Origin: Pyrenochaeta sp. MPI-SDFR-AT-0127
Taxonomy: Eukaryota > Ascomycota > Dothideomycetes > Pleosporales > Cucurbitariaceae
DNA: 64,000 nucleotides
Assembly (NCBI GenBank): GCA_020747015.1
Contig: JAGTJM010000063.1
Span: 118,850-182,849, forward strand
Reading direction: 5' to 3'
Within the stretch, counting starts at the first letter, position 1, and each line of letters begins with the position of its first letter. The translations under genes were made by a program, and so were the position numbers. Under the pieces are notes generated by a model. That model was not told where the DNA came from. It searched no databases and was given only the letters and a program-made list of their open reading frames with translations. Shown here piece after piece: positions 57,215 through 64,000 of the stretch.

Positions 57215-57664
57215 TCGTTGAGAGGGTAAAGTTGTCTTGGATAAACCCTCCCGCTTCTGTGGAGATGTGTTGTAATGTGTAGCTAGCCGATGCAGTGGTT
57301 GGAGATACGATTGAGCATGCCTTAGAAGAGGGATAAGTAAGTTGTCCAATAAGACCCCAAGGAAGGGGATGAGCCTAAATTTTTGGAAAAACATAATTGG
57401 AGAAAAGATCATGAAAGGCTTAGAAGAACACACCATTGCCATTGGCGAGGCGAGGAAGTGAAATATAAGCTGCCCTTGGAAGCAGCTGGGCGCATTGATG
57501 TAGACATCAGAGGTGGATTTGTTCTGTTCTGCCAAAGAAGAACGAGAATAAACGATGGTGGTAATGTAACAATTTGTGGCGTGTTGGTGCACAAGTTGAT
57601 GGAAGATGACCGAAAGTGAGGTGCGGGTTTTCTACAATGCTACTGTGTGGTAGTGTTCGCTGTC

Positions 57665-57677
57665 CGGAAGTTGACCG
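57665..57677 (+). promoter_or_regulatory. CGG-N7-CCG site 4
   Basis: cggaagttgaccg followed by aa, in the divergent promoter between amidohydrolase and transporter. A degenerate version (tggaagatgaccg) lies at 57600-57612. Confidence 0.65.
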
Positions 57678-57695
57678 AATCAGCCCCACTCCTTA

Positions 57696-57708
57696 CGGAA
57701 GTTGACCG
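57696..57708 (+). promoter_or_regulatory. CGG-N7-CCG site 5
   Basis: cggaagttgaccg followed by aa, an exact copy of site 4 placed 31 bases further, about three helical turns, and about 205 bases before the transporter ATG. Confidence 0.65.
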
Positions 57709-57913
57709 AATGTTGCGCTAGACACAACGCTAACTCAACGCGCCATTCACACCAACTCTTGCCAACCCCACGGAGCGCCCCATACCCCGGAAACCGTCTC
57801 CCCAGACAAGAAATGATGATTCCTGCGCTCTATATATATCATCGCTTTCCACCCCAGTGTCTTTGTAATACTGATCGTCTGCACCTCACAACCATTTCTA
57901 CCAAATCGAAAAC

Positions 57914-59539
57914 ATGGGCATTATGGCATCACCCACCTATGTACTTGCGGTCATTGTTTTGGCTGCCGGTGGTATCCCGAAAGGTAAGCTTCGTATTTCG
58001 CGCCTCCTATACATGCGTTGCCAAATGACTGACCATGTTGCTTCAGGTTATGATGAGGGTGGTTTCAGCGCAAGTGTGACCTTGCCAGCTTTTAAAGCAG
58101 ACTTCGGCCTCAACAAGTCCCTCTGGATCAACAACGCAACAGGTCTTGCAAACCGCACCGCCAATATCAGTTCCTTTGGTGTACTTGGCGCCGCCTTCGG
58201 TGCCCTAATCGCTTTTTTTCTGAACGACATGACTGGAAGGCTGTGGTCTTATAGACTCGCGATTTTGATATGGGCTAGCGGCATATTGATGCAAGTCTTC
58301 TCGTCCGGCATCTTTCGATTCCTACTCTTTGCAAGAATATGGGCAGGACTCGGTGCAGGCGGCCTGACTGTCATCTCACCGCTCTTCTTATCGGAGATCG
58401 CACCCGCGAAATCCAGAGGCATGGTAGTCAGCATGTATATGGTCGTGCTGCTGTCTTTCTTGTCTTTGGGCTTCTTTGTCAATTATGGCGTCAGCAAGAA
58501 CATGTCCCCGAGCAGGTCGCAGTGGCAAATCGTCCAAGCGGTCCCCCTTATTCCGGTTGGCATTGCCTTCGCCGCGTCCTTTCTGATTCCTGAAAGTCCC
58601 CGCTGGCTCGCATCCAGAGGGCGCCATGAGGAGAGCATCAACGCTCTTGCTCGCCTCCGCGGACTGTCACGCGACGAACCATTCCTTGTTGTTGAGCACA
58701 ATAGGGTTGAACTGGAGGCCAATTCACTCATCGAGATGAAGAGCGCCTCCATTTTAGCGACAGCAAAGGAATGTTTCACAATCCCCAACCTACGCAACCG
58801 CTACTTCCTCGCCGTTGCGATGCATACTGTTGGCCAATGGACGGGCGGAAACGGAATTACATACTACATTAGCGACATCTTCCAATACGCTGGAGTTCGT
58901 GGGTCTGAAACATCGCTCATCACTTCTGGTGCGTACGGTTTAGTCAAATTGGTCATTACCATGGTCTTTGCCTGGGGCCTCATTGACAAGATTGGCCGGA
59001 GACGCTGCTTCCTCGCAGGTCTCTCTCTCCAAGGCATTACTCATGTTTACATGGCCATCTACTTTGGTATTATCGGTCAAGGGAACGCACACGCATCCAA
59101 CGCAGCCATCGCTTCAGTCTTCATCTACGCCACCGGCTGGTCTATCGGTCTGTGTACGATCCCGTATATCTACGGTACTGAGATCTTCCCGACCAAGGCC
59201 CGCAGCTTTGCATACGCAACCACCATGTCCCTCCATTGGTTCTTCCAGTTTGCTGTTGTGCGGGTGACACCAGTCATGTTGGCTGCCTTGGATAAATGGG
59301 GTGCTTATGTGTTCTGGTCAATGGTCTGTGCAACTGGCATCGTCGTTCTGGGACTGTGGGCACCAGAAACCAAGGGTATACCTCTGGAGTGCATGCCAGA
59401 GCTATTTGACCTCCCTTGGTACAAGTGTTGGAGGTCCAAGATTGATATTTCGGAAGAATACCAGAGCTCCATCGAAGGGAAGCCATCGGAGAAATGCTTG
59501 GTTGATCAGCGTGAGGGTGGTAATCACCCATGTGTTTGA
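57914..59539 (+). CDS. MFS sugar/quinate-type transporter
   Basis: Exon 1 (57914-57983) and exon 2 (58047-59539) give 520 residues. The 63-base intron keeps the frame open if unspliced, but only splicing yields the family's GYDEGGFS block. Sugar porter signatures are present: PESPRWLASRGRHEE after helix 6, LIDKIGRRRC after helix 8, and PETKGIPLE after helix 12. About twelve membrane helices are expected. The tone of the sequence (GQWTGGNGITYYISDIFQYAGV; TEIFPTKARSFAYATTMSLHW) is closest to the quinate permease/hexose branch. It is divergent from the amidohydrolase and shares with it a promoter carrying two CGG-N7-CCG sites, so uptake of the pathway substrate is the natural inference. Confidence 0.92.
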   Translation: MGIMASPTYVLAVIVLAAGGIPKGKLRISRLLYMRCQMTDHVASGYDEGGFSASVTLPAFKADFGLNKSLWINNATGLANRTANISSFGVLGAAFGALIAFFLNDMTGRLWSYRLAILIWASGILMQVFSSGIFRFLLFARIWAGLGAGGLTVISPLFLSEIAPAKSRGMVVSMYMVVLLSFLSLGFFVNYGVSKNMSPSRSQWQIVQAVPLIPVGIAFAASFLIPESPRWLASRGRHEESINALARLRGLSRDEPFLVVEHNRVELEANSLIEMKSASILATAKECFTIPNLRNRYFLAVAMHTVGQWTGGNGITYYISDIFQYAGVRGSETSLITSGAYGLVKLVITMVFAWGLIDKIGRRRCFLAGLSLQGITHVYMAIYFGIIGQGNAHASNAAIASVFIYATGWSIGLCTIPYIYGTEIFPTKARSFAYATTMSLHWFFQFAVVRVTPVMLAALDKWGAYVFWSMVCATGIVVLGLWAPETKGIPLECMPELFDLPWYKCWRSKIDISEEYQSSIEGKPSEKCLVDQREGGNHPCV

Positions 59540-59752
59540 GGTAATGAGGATTCGGACTTGATCTGTATCTCTGAATTTCAAGCTGAAGTACTGCTACTTG
59601 GTACTGGCTGGTCATTTGTATATTTTCATGTTACATGATCATTATCAATGTAGAAGATTTTACGGGAGCTCCTCTACAATTTGTCGCTACATACAAATAC
59701 CACAGGCTTGAGCGTGACATGAGGCGCCGTAGATATGTATGCCTGTACAGTT

Positions 59753-62222
59753 CTAGTAGATATCAAATCCAGGGTTCATAATCACGCTGATTGGCTCGAT
59801 CTGTGAGAATGTCTCATACATTTCAGGTGGCATATCCAACAAATTATAGCTCATAGAGCCTTCTATCTGGCCATTCAAGTAAGACAAATCGAGCAGTACT
59901 GTTTCTTCGTGATCGTCGAGTGATCCGTTTAGTGGAAAGTCGGGATATGATGAAACAGGAAAAGAGTCCATTGGTAGGGGTACCAAGGGTCGAATCATAG
60001 GTCCCTGGTTCGCGTCGTTCATTGATATGGACGAGAGAAAGTCGGGTGTTTGTAGCCCAAGAGCTTCAAGCTCTCTTGATATCAAATTTGAGGCTGTGCC
60101 GATGACTAAATCCGTTTATCAATAGCATTTCGCGAAAGGTTTAGTATGAATACCTGGATTGGTCTCTTGGAGTCGCTGAAGAACTCCTACGCAAAGGGAT
60201 AGTCTTTTTGAAGTGCTTGGCGCAGCATTGCCTACTGCTTGAATTTCTAGTAAAAAAATTGATGCAGCCGTATACACGCTGTATGCTAAGCTTAGAACTA
60301 CGTGGCCGCCTCCAAAAGTGCGGTCGTATAAATCGAACAGGGCGACAATAGAGGTTGCTGACGAAATACACTGGATCAACGGATTATGCTCGGCTATTGC
60401 GGTTGTCAATCCCGGTTCCCGGCTAAGTTTCAATTTCGCACGGTTGAGCAAGATATTGATGGTATGGTAGAGGCAGCTACGATATGAAATTAGCTTGTTA
60501 TGCACTTTACAGGCTTAGCTTTCGTAACACCTACTTAAGCGTCACAAAGTGGCTCGGAGGACAATCTAGTGGCAACGTAGCAAGGTTAATTTTCAGATGA
60601 TCGGGAAGGTCCCGCCACCAATCTCGCAGCTTCAAACCTTCTGCGAGAGCGTATTGGTAGGCGCGAGATGATGACAGTTCAGGAGAAGGACTGTAATGGT
60701 GTATGAGGATTTGGTTGAGAATTTCTGCCAGCGCGCACATCTGGATGAAACAAGAGATTGAGTGTGCCTGCTTTGGTGGATAATTCGAAAATAGGAGACC
60801 ATGTGGCGTCCAAGCTTCGATTTCAGCCGTGTCATCCACTGTGATACCCTTAGTGTAATTTATTGACGGAGATGGGAAGAACATACTTAGGACTCGGGGA
60901 GGGCTAATTTCTGAATTCTGGATCAATGGAGATCGGCCGAAATAGAGTGATATGAGCTTGTCCCAAAAGTAACAGCTCCAGAATAAGCGGTTTCGAATTT
61001 CAATATCTTCAATTGAAAAGTGCCCGGCATCTGCGTATCTTTTGCCATCGACACATATGCCCATATCATCGATCAGCCGGAAAGCCATACCACTGTATAG
61101 CCAGGCTTGAGTTCGATTGCCACAACCACATTCTTGGGCGCTTAGCAATAGAAGGGCCTGTACTGTGGGTACTTTAGTATTCCCATGCTGTATATCTTCG
61201 AAAAGATATCTGACTGCGTCCTTCGCAAATGCTGCCCCATTGTCAAACGGCGCGAGCAATTGGTCCATACCTGGCTCGCCACGGCACCATCGAACGGAAT
61301 GGGATAGAATCGCATTCAAGAGTGCTTGCGAAAAGTAGGGACCTCCGTTCTTCATATCGCCTAAATATCGAGTGAGTAATAGAAGCGCTATAAGAAGAAT
61401 TTACTTACGAGTGAATGCTGGTCTATAGACGAAGTTGAAGAGCGGCTGGATCCAGCAGAAGTGGGAATCTAGAAGTGAACGAAATGGCTCCTTCAAGAAA
61501 ATATCAGTCTGGTATTAAGTTTGGCTTTGGTCAAGTGGATTTTACTGGTATATCTGCGAGCTTTTCGTATGCTCGTTCACGCCAAGCGCTATTGATCAAA
61601 CTTTCTTTCTTGGCTGCCATCTCCTGGTCTGCCTGATTGCTTTCAACTGCATGTTTACGTAGACTTCCGGGCAGTTGGAACAGGCTGGTCGGTCCATGGA
61701 AGGATAACCTTCCATCCTCTTCGACTCTTAGGTCTTCTACTACTCTCGCCGGACCTAGACGAGGCTGCGCCTCTGATGTCGGACTTTGACTACTTGGAAC
61801 ATCATTAGTTTGAGATTGGCCACCGACTCTTCTGGCCATGGAAAGAGCGGCTTCGAGTTGTGCGACTTGCTGCTCCAGTCGCTGTGTATATGATACGGTT
61901 GGAGGACTACTTTGGATTAGTGTTTGTTATAAGATGGCCATTGTGCTGTCCAGTCTAGCAAAAACAATGATCTCTCTATATGAAAAAGTGCCTAACATTG
62001 TGGAAGGAAATATTGGTGTTCTTACAGCCTATATATGCATGTATCTTCACGGATCTTGCACCGATTACAGATCGGATGTTCAGCATCACATTTCACCTAA
62101 ACAAAGATATTGGCCCCATCTTCAAAATTATTGGAGAAAATACATACCTTTCGCTTTCGACATGCCTCACATGAAAAGGCGCTCTTTTTGGGGTGGCGCT
62201 TCTGGCTTGAAGGACTGGACAT
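59753..62222 (-). CDS. Zn2Cys6 transcription factor with fungal-specific domain
   Basis: Seven exons in transcription order (62222-62148, 62096-62026, 61909-61546, 61490-61409, 61360-60535, 60476-60154, 60093-59753) give 693 residues. The zinc cluster spans the first intron: Cys 18, 21, 28, 35, 38 and 45 (CEAC...C...CNRC...C). A dimerising coiled coil follows (YTQRLEQQVAQLEAAL). The central regulatory domain holds LLDSHFCWIQPLFNFVYRPAF, TVQALLLLSAQECGCGNRTQAWLYSGMAFRL in short overlapping blocks, and IEIRNRLFWSCYFWDK, all typical of Fungal_trans. The C-terminus is acidic and may activate. Its position next to the transporter makes it the likely reader of the CGG-N7-CCG sites. The joins at 61910-62025 and 60477-60534 rest on phase and homology. 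Confidence 0.85.
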
Positions 62223-62819
62223 ATTTCGCATGTCAAACAGCCCACGTGGTTCTCGAATGTGATGGCTTCATGAAGGGTAGGCTTCGTCTATTTTCTGTAC
62301 TTCTACGGTAGTATGTGTCGATACTGTAAGTTCTTGAGGTTGAATAGAAAATGGGTCACAAGGATGTACGCTCGGGCGCATAAATTGGTTAGCCTCGGTT
62401 AACTTCCGAGCGACCCCACCCTCTGTCCTGATTTGCACTCTGACCGTCTTTCGGAGAGCTCTTCTTAGTTTGGGCGGGGGGATGGGGCTTTTCAGCTAAA
62501 CAGGTTTGCCAGAATCTGTAGGATCGTTTGGATTGCGATTTTTTAGTCTTCGTGTGGAACTGCGAGATGAGGGGTGAGAAAAATTGAGCGAAACCCTGCA
62601 ACAAGACATGCTCTAAGACGAGCATATCTTCACAACACACCTCGCCCACTACTAAAGACTCAAACATCATTTCAAACTATGGGATCTCTATGCTCGAATC
62701 CGTGGGGAGCTTCCCAAGAGAAAGCTTACGCAATGGCTATGGAATGAATTCAATGGGGCGTTGCGAAGCACCTATTTCTCATCAATTGCCTTCTGCATTA
62801 ACCAATATAATAAAATGAC
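62223..62819. other. Promoter region of the Zn2Cys6 gene; nothing else seen
   Basis: No supported ORF. A minus-strand frame at 62389-62670 has no family features. No CGG-N7-CCG site was noticed here, which suggests that the regulator does not control itself through that motif. Confidence 0.4.
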
Positions 62820-63350
62820 CATTGTAGCTTAATCGGGTATGAATAATGCCGGGAGCCATAAAGAGATATCTCCTCATAACTTCTCTCCACAGAGGAGAAC
62901 CTACGCATACACAATCAACTACACACAATTATAATAACTTATTACTATACGATTTATCTATTTCATTTTCCTTACACATACTATATTACCAAACTATACT
63001 ACTGTTACGAACCTGTAACGAGGACACTAGCGCTTATAAGCAAGAAGGAGATAGAGAGGATATAGGCGTTAAGAGAGACCTAGATTAAGACTAATAGTAA
63101 CGCGTGCCCCGCATAGTTATGTAGTCCTAGAGAATCCTATATTACGGACTTAAGAGTAATATACCCTTATAGAATATTATAATTAACCTTAAGTTATTAT
63201 TAAATACTACTATTTAATACTTAGAACTACTTTAACTACTTATCTATCTCTACTTACTCTAATCTAGAAGCTACTAAGAAAGGACTCCTTACTAACACTA
63301 GCTGCTTTATATTATAGCTACTCTACTAAGGACCCTAAGCCCTTTTAACA
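62820..63350. repeat. AT-rich, RIP-like tract
   Basis: A strongly TA-rich stretch (ttaaatactactatttaata and similar) without frames, about 500 bases long and the longest such tract of the right half. Probably a RIP-mutated transposon remnant. Confidence 0.5.
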
Positions 63351-63807
63351 ATATTTATGCGTGTGAAGTTTAGTAATATTAAATACAGATAGTTATATAG
63401 TATATTAATTGATAAGATTCTTGTAATCTTTATTTTTTGGTGACCAAGTTCAAATACTTTAGCCAGCGCATTAATCCAGGGGATTTCGTTGAAGGCTGCG
63501 GTAACGTGGCCCAGTATACTTTGTTCAAGGCATTTGTCAGAAGTTGTAAGCAAGCCAAGAAATAAGTAGCGCACGTGTATTTTTCCAATGCAGATGATGT
63601 TCGTATTTGTCAAAGGTGCTTATTAAGCCAAGACGGACGAATTGGAGTATTCGGGGATATGGACTATTTTCGCTAAAAAGGATCTGAACAACTCCGTATA
63701 TATCCTCGCATGCTTCCGCTGATGTGCATATAAATGCATACTGTATACGATACCCTGATGGACTAGTCACACACAGCGAACGAAGTATTGAATAGTCACC
63801 AAACAAG
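63351..63807. other. Promoter region of the terminal gene
   Basis: No gene supported; minus-strand frames here lack any signature. The plus strand should contain the promoter of the gene starting at 63808. Confidence 0.35.
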
Positions 63808-64000
63808 ATGCCGACCGCACATGACCTTATCCGAAATACGATTGCACGGGTGGCGATTGCGATCGATAAGAAAGATTGGAGTTCACTCAGTTCTTATTTC
63901 ACCAGTGACGCGGCATTAAACTTTCCAGCTCCTATCGGTGCCCACACTAGTTTCACCTCATTCCAGCACACTTTAGAGGGCGCCTTGAAAGACTTGTCCA
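63808..64000 (+). CDS. SnoaL/NTF2-like protein, cut by the window edge
   Basis: An ATG at 63808 opens a frame that stays open to the end of the window (64 codons). It reads MPTAHDLIRNTIARVAIAID, then KKDWSSLSSYFTSDAALNFP, then GAHTSFTSFQHTLEGALKDL. The pattern of an amphipathic first helix, a KDW(S)xLxxYF turn, a D-A-L-N-F strand and a later helix is typical of SnoaL-like/NTF2-fold proteins. Fungal members include small dehydratases, cyclases and polyketide-modifying enzymes. The rest lies outside, so neither length nor active-site residues can be judged. Confidence 0.55.
   Translation, partial: MPTAHDLIRNTIARVAIAIDKKDWSSLSSYFTSDAALNFPAPIGAHTSFTSFQHTLEGALKDLS

Noticed and set aside
57215..57592. 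N-terminal extension of the amidohydrolase by up to 126 residues
   Set aside because: Hydrophobic and low-complexity sequence unlike the family; the family's usual start motif follows directly after the ATG at 57214. Kept as an open alternative.
57984..58046. Read-through of the first transporter intron (63 bases, no stop)
   Set aside because: GTAAGC...CAG borders are good and only splicing produces the conserved GYDEG block after the first helix.
54622..62222. Secondary-metabolite backbone cluster
   Set aside because: No polyketide synthase, NRPS, terpene cyclase or P450 is present; the gene set fits catabolism instead.
1..64000. CRISPR arrays, tRNA or rRNA genes, bacterial operons
   Set aside because: No regularly spaced repeats, no cloverleaf or rRNA blocks recognised by eye; gene structure is clearly eukaryotic. 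A tRNAscan or Infernal run would settle small RNAs.

Overview
The window is nuclear DNA of a filamentous ascomycete (Pezizomycotina). The evidence is many short spliceosomal introns (about 43-120 bp, GT...AG), Zn2Cys6 regulators, a HET-domain protein, several fungus-only domain families, and AT-rich TA-loaded stretches that look RIP-mutated. The class cannot be fixed from sequence alone; the gene mix would fit Dothideomycetes. It reads as an accessory, subtelomere-like region: about 20 genes, most without obvious functional partners, among pseudogenes and transposon relics.

Layout. 1-4.5 kb: a three-exon gene for a PAF/AFP-type antifungal protein, then a DUF3632-like gene. 4.5-9.6 kb: decayed repeats (a probable hAT relic and a diverged direct-repeat pair) enclosing an intact nine-exon secreted metallo-beta-lactamase-fold hydrolase. 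9.6-15.8 kb: a possible catabolic set of a PEP-mutase/isocitrate-lyase superfamily lyase, a divergently transcribed allantoate-permease-type transporter and an Aro80-like Zn2Cys6 regulator. 16.7-18.8 kb: a CorA-like membrane protein. 21.4-22.8 kb: a DUF2235 hydrolase. 24-25.4 kb: a nitrilase pseudogene and other debris. 25.9-29.5 kb: a SAT4/rhodopsin-type 7TM protein and an unrecognised protein with two tandem beta-repeats. 29.5-35 kb is gene-poor with a broken bZIP/DUF3425 regulator. 35.1-40.7 kb: a sugar transporter, an extended SDR reductase and a membrane-anchored lysozyme-like protein. 41-47 kb: a transposon relic, fragments and a DUF3176 protein. 47.4-51.3 kb: a HET protein and a frameshifted HExxH metallopeptidase.

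51.3-54.1 kb holds an intact pogo/Fot1-type element of 1,790 bp, with 93-bp inverted repeats and a TA duplication, sitting inside an intron of a DUF7730-type gene whose two exons still join in frame. 54.6-62.2 kb holds a mitochondrial carrier, an amidohydrolase, an MFS transporter and a Zn2Cys6 regulator. Five CGG-N7-CCG sites lie only in the two intergenic promoters of this block, which suggests a locally regulated catabolic cluster. An SnoaL/NTF2-like gene runs off the right edge.

Most gene models were built by hand by joining exons so that GT...AG boundaries and reading phase agree; this is stated in each entry.
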